Under the pieces are notes generated by a model. That model was not told the origin of the DNA and searched no databases. It worked only from the letters and a program-made list of their open reading frames with translations. Below, one piece after another: positions 46,441 to 57,700 of a stretch of 64,000 bases of DNA (the first letter of the stretch is position 1; each line of letters opens with the position of its first letter). The stretch covers positions 15,500,161 through 15,564,160 of the forward strand of contig NC_133485.1 in the NCBI RefSeq assembly GCF_025370935.1. The letters run 5' to 3'. Made by a program: the position numbers and the translations under genes. This stretch comes from Choristoneura fumiferana (Eukaryota; Arthropoda; Insecta; Lepidoptera; Tortricidae).

Positions 46441-46849
46441 TACTATAAGTATTAAGCATAAGTGCTTAATAGGTAGTTATAATCAATATTATAGTAGTCT
46501 ATAGTAATTTAAGCTTATAATAATTTAGTAAACTTGTTTCGTTAATGTCGTAAAATTTGAGACAAAGCTTTCTTCGACCCTGTTCCACGCCCGCATATTA
46601 TAAACTGTTAATTAAGTGTAATCTACTATCGACTGTCTATTCGTTCCGCCATTTTTAAGTCCACTCCAGTCAAAACTCGTATTTAGTTCAGGAGAAAAAG
46701 ATGTGAAAAAGTGACGGACCTCTAGATCTTTCTGTACCTTCTTCTCCTTCTTCTTCTTCTTTTTTTACCTCCACTTTTTGTTAAGTGCAAAGCGAAGCAG
46801 ACCCGAGATGACCAAAATTCACACTCGACGAAATTTTTGTCCTACATGT

Positions 46850-46920
46850 CTTGAAGAATGATGGCTGTCGGGGCCAATGTGTTCTTGAGTGGCGCCCACG
46901 CACTGGAAGAGACAATGTGC
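46850..46920 (+). mobile_element. RTE LINE scrap
   Basis: GTCGGGGCCAATGTGTTCTT, GAGTGGCGCCCACGCACTGG: the W/G-R-VLEWRPRTGR segment. Confidence 0.5.
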
Positions 46921-46984
46921 GCCCTTAACTTGTACATAGGTACATTTTGATCCTTTTATGTCTTTTAAACTGTAAACGAGCGAT

Positions 46985-47068
46985 TTTTGTATATTCATTT
47001 ATCTATTTGGGACTCAACGGCTCAAATGATTTCGATGAAGTTTGCTGTACGAGGGTTTTCGAGCTTTA
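46985..47068 (+). repeat. Fragment of the GATTTCGATGAATTTG repeat
   Basis: AAATGATTTCGATGAAGTTT, GCTGTACGAGGGTTTTCGAG. Related to 27,855-28,020. Confidence 0.4.
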
Positions 47069-47446
47069 GCCCTCATAAAGCTTGGTCTCACAGAACTTCT
47101 TAGCCGCTACACTTTTGCATTCTTGATGGACTAAGTCAGGTTTCTCGGTTGAGGCTCAGCAGAGAACCTTCATGACGACTTTCTTGATACAATAGTGTGG
47201 TGGCTTCCCCTTTCCTTCCACACCGCAGAGCTGGAGTCCGGAGTTTGTAATTGAAAACAGAAAGCGCTGCTGCCTACTTTCAGTCGTCTTTAATGGCACT
47301 CACAGGAAAATATGGGTCTTTCATACTTACTCTAAACCATACACAGCACGATACGCAGCTCTGACTGACTTGTAAATAAGTATTTTCGAATAGGCAGTGT
47401 TTTCAGCGGATATAATCTCAAATGGTACCCTGCTCCTCGCACTGAG

Positions 47447-47570
47447 GGGCTACTATGAGATTTGAAACTCGAAGTTCGTATCGTACCGTCCGTCTCACTC
47501 TCTTTTCAAATAATATAAGAGTCAGCGGGACGGCAAGACACGAAGTTCAAACTTTGGTCTTCGTAGTAAA
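47447..47570. mobile_element. GGGCTACT MITE, fourth copy (degraded right end)
   Basis: GGGCTACTATGAGATTTGAA, GTACCGTCCGTCTCACTCTC ... AGTCAGCGGGACGGCAAGAC, CTTCGTAGTAAA. The arms still pair but have drifted. Confidence 0.65.
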
Positions 47571-47993
47571 GGTCTGCTCGTCTCATCACACTACTGCGAT
47601 ATGTGACGTAGCAGCCACAGGCACACATGATCTCTTCTACTTTTCCCCTTCTTTCTTGCCTCGAACATGACGAGTTGCATGACGTGCGGCATGACAAGTA
47701 ACGCAGCCTAAACCTCATTTATTTACTAGCCGTTTCTAATGCCACTCGACGAGTGTAACATACTTTTTCAATATTTTGCATCCAGTCTGCGCCGGCGATG
47801 AAATACACTGTAAGCAAACTCCAGCTGGGTACGTTTGTGAAAACATACATTACAATTTTTAATGGATTGATTTCGTTTGTGTGATTTAAAGGTAAGTGTA
47901 ATATTTTGTTTGTTTGATTTTTTTCTGGAGATTAGTATGCTTATATGTATGTTTACTCGTACTTAGATAAAGGTAGGTTTTTCGGGATGTGTA

Positions 47994-48124
47994 CAGTCAG
48001 TTCATAAACTTCTGAGCAAACATTTGATCAAAAATATGTGAACACAACTCTATTGTTAACGGCGTAGAAGCGTGTTCAGACATTTTTGAATAAATTTTTG
48101 CTCAGAAGTTTACGAACTTGACTG
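47994..48124. mobile_element. CAGTC hairpin MITE with TA duplication, copy 2
   Basis: TA (47,992-47,993) CAGTCAGTTCATAAACTTCT ... AAGTTTACGAACTTGACTG TA (48,125-48,126). The centre contains AACGGCGTAGAAG, as in the 10.09-kb copy. Confidence 0.8.
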
Positions 48125-48539
48125 TACCAATAGCGTTGCGTGAACTTTTAATACTTCACAGTTAGTGAACCAAACCAATAAAATTAGTTAGGATTTCTGG
48201 TCCCGAACGAGAAAAAACTCATCTAATAGGTCTATTCCCAACAATGAAGTCTTAAATCATGATTTTTAATAGCTCTGTACGCGCCTCGAGCTTAATATCC
48301 ACTATATCTTGACACTTAGCTTCTGTATAACTTGATGGAAGCAAGGGGTCAATATTATCTGGTAATTTTACGTAGTTACCAAATTAGATAGAGCTCTCAA
48401 CGGGAAACAGGTCAATGTGGTACTGGGGTCTACTTAGTTTGGTTAATTCTAGTTCACACAATGTTCATTCGATTAAATTTATGACCGAATTCGAACAGAA
48501 TTTAATCATGAATATTGTGTGAATTCGCTGGGGAAAGCA

Positions 48540-48860
48540 TTGGTATATATGTCGGCGGCCGATCGTATAATCCGCCAGATCACGAAATGGCGCGATTTCA
48601 TGAAATGGCTAGGACATCCGCCATATCATTCAAAACTTACCGTTTAACTGTGCCTAGTGACGTTTAGGCAGATCATGAAATTCCTAGGCATATCATGTAA
48701 CGCTGCCATATCGGTTCTGGCACTTCGCCGGCCGCTGCCCCGGCTCGCTCGTTTCGCTCGTTAAGCGTCCCGGATACCACCTGGGGCACGTTGTAAAAGA
48801 TAGGGGAACATGTCCTTGGACGTTGTAAATTATAGGGGACATTAATTGGCTAGTCTGAAC
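48540..48860 (+). repeat. Unclassified repeat with CATGAAATGGC sub-motifs
   Basis: CACGAAATGGCGCGATTTCA, TCATGAAATGGCTAGGACAT, GATCATGAAATTCCTAGGCA, then a GC-rich block CACTTCGCCGGCCGCTGCCC. Internal near-repeats of ~25-30 bp. Only copy here. Confidence 0.4.
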
Positions 48861-49104
48861 ATGGGTATTTGTTTGAGTAAATAAATAAAGATGGTAGTGA
48901 TAGCAAATAATGAATAACGAACAATTAATGAAAGTTGTCCTAGAAACTTGAAATTTAGTATGAAGGTAGTTCTTGTAGCACATTAAATAAAGAAAAATCA
49001 GTTTTATTTTTTATTTGGCTGTGTCAGTATCTACCTATTTAAAATTACGTACATTTTGCTTAGGAGAGGGCTCTGCTAACACTAGATATATAAATACCTA
49101 ATAA

Positions 49105-49150
49105 TTTGCGCGTTACCCTCGGTGCGCGAGTTCGACTCGCACTTGGTAGT
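49105..49150 (+). repeat. tRNA T-arm-like sequence
   Basis: TACCCTCGGTGCGCGAGTTC, GACTCGCACTTGGTAG contains GAGTTCGACTC, a B-box-like element. No cloverleaf can be drawn around it. It precedes the next repeat by ~95 bp, a juxtaposition possibly belonging to one SINE. Confidence 0.3.
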
Positions 49151-49244
49151 TTTCTGTTCCTGTCTCTATTATTAAGACTGCCTTCGAATTTATTAATAGT
49201 GTTATCCTTATCATTTATTGCTCTTTTAATCTTAATGAAGAGTA

Positions 49245-49465
49245 TTTTAACCCCCGCCGCAAAAAGAGGGGTGTTATAAGTTTGACTGCTATGTGTATCT
49301 GTCTGTGGCACTGTAGCTCTTAAGCGGGTAGACCGATTTGAATGCAGTTTTTTTTATTTGAAGTCAGGTTTCTTAAATATGTTTCATCAAAATCGGTTAA
49401 GCCGTTTTTGAGATATTGAACTTTGAAGTGACAAAGTCGGGAGTTTTCCAACTTTTTGATGGTTG
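49245..49465 (+). mobile_element. CCCCGCAAAAAGAGGGG repeat, full-length-like
   Basis: TATTTTAACCCCCGCCGCAA, AAAGAGGGGTGTTATAAGTT, GTGTATCTGTCTGTGGCACT, TTGAGATATTGAACTTTGAA, GTCGGGAGTTTTCCAACTTT. The 128-codon minus frame over its end is a by-product. Confidence 0.7.
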
Positions 49466-49499
49466 GTATTATACTCGTACAGTAGTTTTTTTTTAATAT

Positions 49500-49562
49500 A
49501 AAATAGGCCTAGGTTTGGCCTCAATCTCGCTTGATGGAAAGCGAAGATGGCAGATGGCATTT
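49500..49562 (-). mobile_element. LINE tail scrap
   Basis: GGCCTCAATCTCGCTTGATG, GAAAGCGAAGATGGCAGATG. Resembles the CGAGCAA...CCTGATGGTAAG tail family. Confidence 0.35.
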
Positions 49563-50054
49563 TTAATAAAGAGTAATTATGTTGTAGGCTGATAATAATA
49601 TAAATAGAAACTAGACACTGCGCAAATTTTATTAAGATCAGCGTAGCGGATCGTCGTGAAAAGGCTGTTAACGAGCCAGACGGACAGACTTTCACAATGA
49701 AATATTTAGTATGAATAAACAACTTCGGAGCACTATGAAGACATAACTCATAACAGATTGACATCCATTCCAAAGTCGGTTAACTGCCCGGCACGTTTAT
49801 ATTACACGTGTTTACATACTTTTATTTATTTTCAAACATAGCGGCGCGTACACGATGTTAAAACATTGGTTTTTAAACTTGCAGACTAAAAATGATTTAT
49901 ACTAACATTTGCTAATTACTTGCAGACCATAGTGTACTTAATGACTGAGAAGTAGAATGATGTAAGTGTTTTTGCGTATTATATCGCTGCAGACAGGTAA
50001 AAGAATGTATCTCAAAAATATTTGTAATTTTGGTGCCACAATGAAAAACTTTAA

Positions 50055-50166
50055 GTAATAGAAATTTTATCTTCTGCCGTTAAGGTTGCGTTTTGTGTCT
50101 ATACAATTTTTGTACTGATTTGTGGTATGCAATAAATAATTTTTGTATTGTATTGTATTGTAAGAT
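50055..50166 (+). mobile_element. Retroelement 3' end with TATTG tail
   Basis: TATGCAATAAATAATTTTTG followed by TATTGTATTGTATTG. AATAAA plus a pentanucleotide tail. Confidence 0.4.
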
Positions 50167-50169
50167 GAC

Positions 50170-50970
50170 CAATTTTTCAAACTTCACCTTTTTGCCAAAT
50201 GTACATCCAACTTTTTTCTACTCATTTCAAGACAGCGAATACGTACATAGATTGTGCAATGGCTTAAATAGATGGACAAACGTAAAATATCTACACAAAC
50301 TAGTTAAACCTCCTCTGTTTGCCATATTATAAACAAGGAAGTAAAACAGTGTGCAACGCAAGAAATAAGCCAGAACTAGGCAACAGAAATATAATAACCC
50401 TTTTATTAAAGTGACAAGTCGTTAACAAGAAATATTTAACACATGTTACAGCATTATCTTGAATATTACCGTTTTACAACGTAAAATATAAATTTCACAC
50501 TTGCGTAAAACTGAAAGCTGTGGATCTTCATACTAGTACGGTTACCAACACCAACATATTAGCTATTTCACCTATCACTCGCATAATATACCTCGGGTAC
50601 TGCCTTTTCGCAACTTTTCATTTCGTAAACTCTAAAACTGTAAATATTTCAGAATTTATTTCAGGGCCATCGTATCAGGGTTTTATAGAACCCTTTAGGT
50701 TAGGTTAGTTTTATAAAGGGAAATTAAAAGTTGCGAAACGAAACAGGTTGTCAAACGTTTTTCGCCGAAATATTAGTAAAAATACCTACTTATGTGCTTA
50801 TCAAATCCGTTTGTTCGTTTACTATCAGATGAAAAAATATTACTTTGGATGAATGAATAAAACAGGTTTCATATATTTATTTCAGTACAAAGTCATGTAA
50901 ATGTTCAAGTAAAATTAATAACTTCGGCAAATATTATCTATCATTATACTTACATCCCTAGTTTTCACAA
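50170..50970. other. No recognised feature
   Basis: AT-rich, with chance frames (79 and 62 codons) lacking motifs. Confidence 0.4.
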
Positions 50971-50973
50971 GTA

Positions 50974-51036
50974 CAGTCAACAGCACCAATATCTGACACA
51001 ACAAGCGTGCATAAATATCTGATACGACTCTATTAC
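50974..51036. mobile_element. CAGTCACCAGC-family MITE, left half
   Basis: TA then CAGTCAACAGCACCAATATC, CACAACAAGCGTGCATAAAT, ATCTGATACGACTCTATT. It ends abruptly where the hairpin should turn. Confidence 0.65.
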
Positions 51037-51039
51037 CTA

Positions 51040-51990
51040 CGATGAAAACATATGAATGCCTAAAACGTGAACACAAAACATGAAAATGAACTGTTAGCGT
51101 TAAATGTTTATAGCTTTTAACAAATAACTTCCTTCATTTAAATCCCTGCACTAAGTTCAATAACAACATAATTACGGAAAACCGCGATTAGTTCTCTGGG
51201 CAAGTACTATGAACCTTAAGTTAAAATATCTCAAACATAAACACCGGAATATAGGGACCGTTGTTATTTACAATAGGATTGCTGCATCGCGATGCGTGGT
51301 CGGTTGTACGTCTATTTATAAACAGAACCACAGAAGTTGTAGGTTACAGGGTTGTCAAATCCGGTTGTTAGTTTAAATTATTAATATCAGCTAAATACAA
51401 TGTTGCGGTAGTTATAACAGTTTAAGTTATGTTAGTGTGTTGGAGTTGGTTAAGGGTCAATGTGACAGCTTTTACAATGATTAGCTTAGAGGAATATTTT
51501 CTGGTAAAATGTTATCGCTATATTAAGTTTCCATGAATGTTTGTTATTGGAATAAAGAACATGAGTAAACAGTTTACAGTTAACTCTTATAGAAATCAAT
51601 AAGAAAACAAATTAGAATAGATGGAATAAGGGTTCTGCTAGCACTGGATATTCAGATACCTACAAATTTGTTCACTTTTTTCATATAGATCAATTCGATA
51701 ATAAAAGTCTTAACTATTTTATAAAAAGTCCCATCCCTAACTTAAAGTAATAACAATTTCAAATCAATGATATTATTGAATATTAGTATATCTAAACTAT
51801 TATAATTATAGGATACCGTACAGAAGTAGTTTCAACGAAAAATACTAGTACGCACTTACGAAAACTAAATGGAATACAAATATTCGTTGTGAAATAGCAA
51901 CACTACCTACTACAGATTACTTAACCGATTGCACAAGATATTTTTTTTAAATTATCTTAGATTTGATCATTTTGGTAGATCAACTTTTAA
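51040..51990. other. No recognised feature
   Basis: AT-rich. Nothing supported. Confidence 0.4.
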
Positions 51991-51998
51991 GTAAAACA

Positions 51999-52100
51999 AT
52001 ACCCCTGGTGTTGCAGATGTTTATAGGCGGTGGTGATCCCTTACCATCAGGAGACCCACCTGTTCGTTTTCCATCCACTCGAATAAAATAAAATAAAAAG
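51999..52100 (+). mobile_element. Retroelement 3' tail (GGTGTTGCAGATG family)
   Basis: ACCCCTGGTGTTGCAGATGT, TTATAGGCGGTGGTGATCCC, CATCAGGAGACCCACC, CATCCACTCGAATAAAATAAAA. Confidence 0.65.
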
Positions 52101-52255
52101 TATATCATATAAATATGTCATTGGTTTGGTGTTGTTCTCATTGGTTTTAATAAATATTCATATTTGATTTCGTTTTATTTTAAGTTTAATTTTATTTGGT
52201 TTAATATGATATTAGTTGTTTCATTAATTATTACTTGGTTTCGTGCACCTTTTTC

Positions 52256-52880
52256 AGGGTTCCGTAGCCAAAATGGCACAAACGGAACCCTTATAGTTTC
52301 GCCATGTCTGTCTGTCTGTCCGTCCGCGGCTTTGCTCAGGGACTATCAATGCTAGAAAGCTGTAATTTTGCACGAATATATGTATATGTAAACTATGCCG
52401 ACAAAATGGAACAATAAAAAAAATTTTTTTTTTTTTAGTTCTCCCTTCTCCCATAGACGTAAAGTGGGGCTATTTTTTTCTCAACCAACTTTGTAGTGTG
52501 GGGTATCGTTGGATAGGTCTTTTAAAACCATTAGAGGGTTGCTAAAACGATTTTTCGATTCAGTGATTTGTTTACAAAATATTCAACGTTAAAGTGCAAA
52601 TTTTCATTAAAATCGAGCGAATCGTAGTTTTTTCATTAAAAAAATTACGACGATGGTAGTAAGTATATCAAACTAACAAGGAAAACTATAACGGTTAAGT
52701 TTTCTTGAGAATAATTAGTAGTTTAAGAGTAATTAGCAGCCTAAGGTATAAAATATACCTAAACTATGAAAGATTCCGCATAAAATATGAAATTCTTAGA
52801 AAAATATTACTTAATTTTTTCGTAATGGCTACGGAACCCTATTTTGGGCGTGTCCGACACACACTTGGCCGGTTTTCTTT
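52256..52880 (+). mobile_element. GGGTTCCGTAGCC repeat, near full length
   Basis: AGGGTTCCGTAGCCA at 52,256-52,270 has an exact inverted partner at 52,826-52,840 (TGGCTACGGAACCCT). Between them: CTTATAGTTTCGCCATGTCT, GCGGCTTTGCTCAGGGACTA, GCTAGAAAGCTGTAATTTTG. The inner 3' part, then GGGCGTGTCCGACACACACT TGGCCGG, runs past the inverted repeat. No ORF. Class uncertain (Helitron-like or TIR element). Confidence 0.7.
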
Positions 52881-54045
52881 TAATATGTACATTTGTGATT
52901 TAGTAGTAACTCAATTTATATAAGAAAGGAAAAACTGAGTGAGACTTAACGTTTTAATTTACTTACAGATCCTGTCCACAGAGCAGGGTGATATTTATAG
53001 ATTTATATTTATAAATTATAACCCACTTTTTCTATAACATGTTGCATAATAAAACTACAGATGCACACATGAAGAAAACACATAGGTACCAGTATTGAAT
53101 AGCTTTTAACAAATTTAGCCGAATGCCGAATATCGAGTATTCGACTTCACTCGACCCCATCTCTACTCCCAACGGTAAGCACTAAACTAAGTACACGTTA
53201 AAATTAACTGTTTTGGAAATGGTATCAAACAGTTCTTAATGTGGAAGGACGTTTACAGAATTACCGATAAGCTGACATAACCGTTAGGTTTGACAGCTTT
53301 TAGGGCTTTCCAACGACGATAAAGTTCAACGTAGCTTTGAATATTTTGCCATGACGTGTCCGGTTTTGGAATGTTGTAAAACGCGATCAAGTGGTAGGTT
53401 GTGGTAGTGTGCTGGTGCGAACGCCCCCACAAACCCCACAGAGCTCGTCGAAGTCGTTCAAGCCTTTTTCGAGATGGCAAAATAAGTAAATTTACAAAAA
53501 TCGCCCATACGTATAAATAGGTATTAAAACGTTAGAGCTGAGACTGTTTAAAACCAATTCTAAGTTGTGGTTTTTAAAATTCCAGTAAATATCTGCATTT
53601 CAGCGAAATTCGTTTTATAATTTACTGTTTTTGGTTAAGTGCATTTATACGTAAGTGGCCATCGCTGGGAAATGTTTTTTACTCGACTGTTTCCTGTTCT
53701 TTTAAAGATCAGGAAGTTGTGTTCTATAGAATCCATGTATTTCATTCATCGAATCATCTTGTTATCCGTAAAATTATTCAATAAAGTATTTAAAAACGGT
53801 TTTTAGAGTTTTTGGAAATGTCGCTTTGGGTATTGCGATTTTTGCGGAAAAACCTTGACTGTCTAAATTTTTGTAGAATTTGTTTTTTTTTTACGATGAA
53901 GAATTCAGAAAATTGGACATTTACACAGCTACTTAGCAACTTTAAATTTGAAAAAATATTATAATAATTAGTCCATAAGTTAAGATTTACAAAAAATATT
54001 GGTCATGTTTTTTTTTTGTCACTACCAATCCTTACTGGGCTCGCG
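52881..54045. other. No confident feature; 75-codon minus frame noted
   Basis: A minus frame at 53,253-53,480 begins with ATG and has a reasonable codon mix, but I see no splice context or homologue, and no second copy in the window. Confidence 0.35.
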
Positions 54046-54051
54046 AGGCAA

Positions 54052-54094
54052 CTACAGACCAAGCTCTTTTATTTTAAGAGGAGGCTTGTACCTA
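54052..54094 (+). mobile_element. SINE-1 tail scrap
   Basis: GACCAAGCTCTTTTATTTTA, AGAGGAGGCTTGTACC: decayed version of the CCCTCTTGTTCTGAGAGGAG tail. Confidence 0.45.
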
Positions 54095-56086
54095 TATATG
54101 CTAATAGCTACGATGTCATTGTATATAGGCATGATGATATTGATGATGTTTGACTACTATGAGAATGACAGTTGACATCAAACCAAACTCAAACTTACTT
54201 CACTCTTGTACACCATTTTAGGACACCATTGTACAAAACATTGTACCAGTACGTGGGTGCGAGCAACGAATGGTTTGTAAATCAATAATCAAGGGCCCAT
54301 TAGCCACCGCCATGTTTTGTCACGAGCACTGACAGACTGACAGCTGCACTTGAATACAGGATGCTTCATTGTAGACAATTTGTATGAAAGGTATTTCAAT
54401 TTGCAAAGTGTGTTGATGAGTTACAAGTGGTAAATGAACTTCAGCATGTGATGATTAAGATATTTATTATGGTTTTTAGAGTAGAGATTTTATGTTAAGA
54501 AAATATTTTTGTATACCTTAGTAAAGTCTATTGGGTGGCTGTCACAGAAATTGAATGTTGCATTTTACTATGTCAAATTATTTTCATAGTAAAATCATAT
54601 CAAAAATACTTGATGTAAATTTCCTATAGGCAAGTAGGTACCTACTTAATATATAATACCGAAAAATAAAAGTAAACGTGACAAATCTTATGGTTGTATT
54701 TGTATGCAAAACATAATCTAAGCCTGTTTCTTAGGTACACTATTAAGTTCATCTTGAAAATACATATAGTTGGTAACTGAATAAGTTTGTATGAAGTTCA
54801 CTTTTATTACAATGGATCACCCTGTATTTACTAAGTTATATGGCAGTAAACAGTGGGAGAGCATGGGAGATGGTTCAATAAAGACATTAAGTTGTCAAAA
54901 AAGTAACAAAATAAATCTTACAAAGGTTAATGTATTCCTAAACGTTTACTATTGTTTGAAGTGTTTATGCTCTCCTGACGAAACAATTTTCTTGTTTTGT
55001 AACACGCGTGGAAAATATGGATAAATTTAATTAAAAAATATCGTTCCTGAATCATTTCAGTACGACTGCACTTATTTCTTATCTGTTTGTAATTGTCAGA
55101 AGAAGTTGCGTATGAATGTTTGAAAAATTGTATGAAAAAATAAACATTGGATTTCAAAATATACACAAAAATAGTGATAAAGAAGATGCTTGCAGGGTAG
55201 ATTTAGTCTTATTTTTGTCATTATTGTAGCCGTGCAAAGTGCTTTAACAAAAAAAAATACGGAATTACTAGTTTAATGTCGAAATAATTGGTAATCGTAA
55301 ATAAAACAATCAAAATACCTTTTTTATGTGGATCAATAATATTTGCACTGACCCATAATACAAAATCGATTCTACATAACTTGGTACTTACTTAAAATTA
55401 AATGACTGAATCAGCTTAGACGCAATATCTTTAGCCTCGTATATCTGCACTTTACATCAGGTGAGAGATAGAGGTCAATAATCGTAATGATTAGTAATTT
55501 TGATAATAATTTTATTTCTTTGTGTTAATATCTATTTAACTCAACGTTTATTATTATTATAATTATTATTAATAACAGTCAGCTTTATGTAAAAAAAATA
55601 GTGGAATAAGCAGCGATCTAGGGCATTTTTTTAAGTCTAGTTTTTAATTTTATTTTTAATTTGTATACTGTTACATACTTTATTTATAATTTACTCTGTT
55701 ATTTCAATGTCAAATGTGGAACTCACGTTAAAACCATTACCCTTCCTTCTGTGGTCAGCTAAAAAAACAAAACATACGGACTTCAATGACATCATACATC
55801 AAAGAACCTTTCTTTGTTAAAATAAAAGGGCCCACATTTAACGTTTTAGAGATCTAAAGACAATGGACTTCCTCATGCTATAACTTAACCGACTGCGGAG
55901 GGTAAAGTACAGTGCGTTAACCGAATAACTTCCGGAGTCGCTTGTTTATTTTTATTATGTAATTAAATCCAGTTTTTTAACAGGTTTGCGCAAGTAATGA
56001 ATTTACTTAAGCATGATTTTTATGCAAGGCATCGCCTTTATACTTTAAAAACTAATAAAATGTTGTTATTCAATAAACAACCCTCG
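54095..56086. other. No recognised feature
   Basis: 2 kb of AT-rich DNA. A 77-codon frame at 54,791-55,024 has no recognisable family. Confidence 0.4.
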
Positions 56087-56270
56087 ATTGTGCCGCTTTA
56101 GAGCAAAATGACCTATACACAAAGTGCACAAAAAGCAAAAAGTTCATTCGCAAAATTCACTGTTTGTACGTTTCGCGTGTTTCACAATACGCGTTGTGTA
56201 TACATTTTGCAATTGGGTGCAGGGTAGGTACATTTTGCGTTTTGTGCATTTTGCTCCAAAGCGGATTGTG
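56087..56270. mobile_element. Short CAAAATG element with 6-bp duplication
   Basis: ATTGTG at 56,087-56,092 and 56,265-56,270 flanks an element (56,093-56,264) with 18-bp terminal inverted repeats, CCGCTTTAGAGCAAAATG, one mismatch. The left arm carries CAAAATG/GCAAAAAG motifs and the right arm ACATTTTGC motifs. Same plan as 22.5-23.4 kb. Confidence 0.75.
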
Positions 56271-56689
56271 CATTCAACGCTGCGCTTGTTTGACAACCAT
56301 AATTGATTTTTTTTTTTTCAAAAATCCGCAATTTAATTTAATATTTTTGAAAATTTTGTAGTAAGAAATGAAAGGAGTTAAAACGGAGGATCTTAAGTAT
56401 ATTAATTTCCTCTGGATGCGTAATGAATATGATCAGTAATTACTAAGCTAGTCAAAGTAATCAATTATCGATGCCCTTTGACATCACTCATATTGTCAAT
56501 GCAATTATCACAGCACTAAACAATGTTTTATGACCAATCAAGCTTGCAAGAATCAATACCTCCCTGAAAGCTGGTGGTGACTATGATCACCAGGCTATGC
56601 CTCTATAAACTATTATATTTATTATAACTATTTATCCACTTATTTTTAAAATACTCAAATTTATTATCACAATCGTCATCATTATACAT

Positions 56690-57245
56690 AAATAGTCGGC
56701 TAAAAGACGTCCGCTGCTAGGTGGTAGGACCTTGTGCAAGGTCCGCCCGGATTGCTACCATCTTGCGCGCTAATCCTGCCGTGAAGCAGCAGTGCTTGCA
56801 CTGTTGTGTTTCGGCGTGGAGAGTAAGACAGCCGGTGAAATTACTGCACTGAGGTATCCCATCTTAGGCGTTGCAGATTTTTTATGGCGGTGGTGATCTC
56901 CTACCATCTGGAGACCCGCTTGCACGTTTGTCATCCAGTAGAATAAAAAAAGACATAGGACTCCTGTAAAGAAGGCCACAATGGCCGGTCCTGTCCTGCA
57001 TCATCCATCAGACTTTTCCGACCCTAGGTCATCAGTTTATCTGGTGGAAACCATACGCTACATTTTTCTCAACGGCTACAATTTTTCAAGCAATGTGCCC
57101 AGCCCACTGCCACTTTAATTTGAAAATTCTTAGGGTGTATCTTTTGCTGTAGTTCTTACTTTAATTCTCTCCGAATACCACCAACTTGATCCAGAGAAAC
57201 TTCGAGCAAAGCCCTCTCCAATGCTCCTTAAGTGACTTAATATAA
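56690..57245 (-). mobile_element. RTE LINE, minus strand, split by another retroelement
   Basis: GGCTAAAAGACGTCCGCTGC T is interrupted at 56,719 and resumes at 56,952 with GACATAGGACTCCTG. Further in come GCCCACTGCCACTTTAATTT and GAGAAACTTCGAGCAAAGCC. Decayed, with many stops. Confidence 0.75.
56719..56951 (+). mobile_element. CAGGTGGTAGG retroelement inserted into the RTE
   Basis: AGGTGGTAGGACCTTGTGCA, GTGAAGCAGCAGTGCTTGCA, GTAAGACAGCCGGTGAAATT, CATCCAGTAGAATAAAAAAA. The host RTE reads continuously across the insertion site, which shows this element is mobile and defines its ends. Confidence 0.75.
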
Positions 57246-57381
57246 TGCGTGACAACGACTAAGAGCCATATTATAAGTAGTCACTAGCAACACTTCCCGG
57301 CCAAAGACTTTATATAAGTCTTTAGACACTGTCAATACGAGCAAGTTAAAACGTAAATGTTTGCAATAATTATAGTATTAA

Positions 57382-57700
57382 GCCGTGGTGGCCTAGTGGT
57401 TTGACCTATCGTCTCTCAAGCAGAGGGTCGTGGGTTCGAACCCCGGCTCGCATCTCTGAGTTTTTCGTAATTTATGTGCGGAATTACATTTGAATTTACC
57501 ACGAGCTTTGCGGTGAAGGAAAACATCGTGAGGAAACCTGCAAAAACCTGCGAAGCGATTCATTGGTGTGTGCGAAGTTCCCAATCCGCACTGAGCCCGC
57601 GTGGGAGCTATGGCCCAAGCCCTCTTGTTCTGAGAGGAGGCCTGTGCCCAGCAGTGGGACGTATAGGCTGGGATGAGATGTGATGAGATGATGAGATAGT
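57382..57700 (+). mobile_element. tRNA-derived SINE-1, complete
   Basis: Head GCCGTGGTGGCCTAGTGGTT, with A box TGGCCTAGTGG (57,389-57,399) and B box GGTTCGAACCC (57,433-57,443). Body ATTTACCACGAGCTTTGCGG and GTGTGCGAAGTTCCCAATCC follow. Tail GGCCTGTGCCCAGCAGTGGG ACGTATAGGCTG resembles the RTE 3' end, so RTE enzymes probably mobilise it. Ends in GATGAGATG repeats. Confidence 0.85.

Noticed and set aside
49387..49773. 128-codon minus-strand ORF
   Set aside because: Its C-terminal part is antisense to the CCCCGCAAAAAGAGGGG repeat. No splice sites or family.
53253..53480. 75-codon minus ORF with fairly protein-like composition
   Set aside because: No homologue recognised, no convincing splice sites or promoter. 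Kept as unassigned rather than called a gene.
57382..57452. Apparent tRNA gene at the start of a SINE
   Set aside because: No complete acceptor stem. Followed by a SINE body with RTE-like tail.
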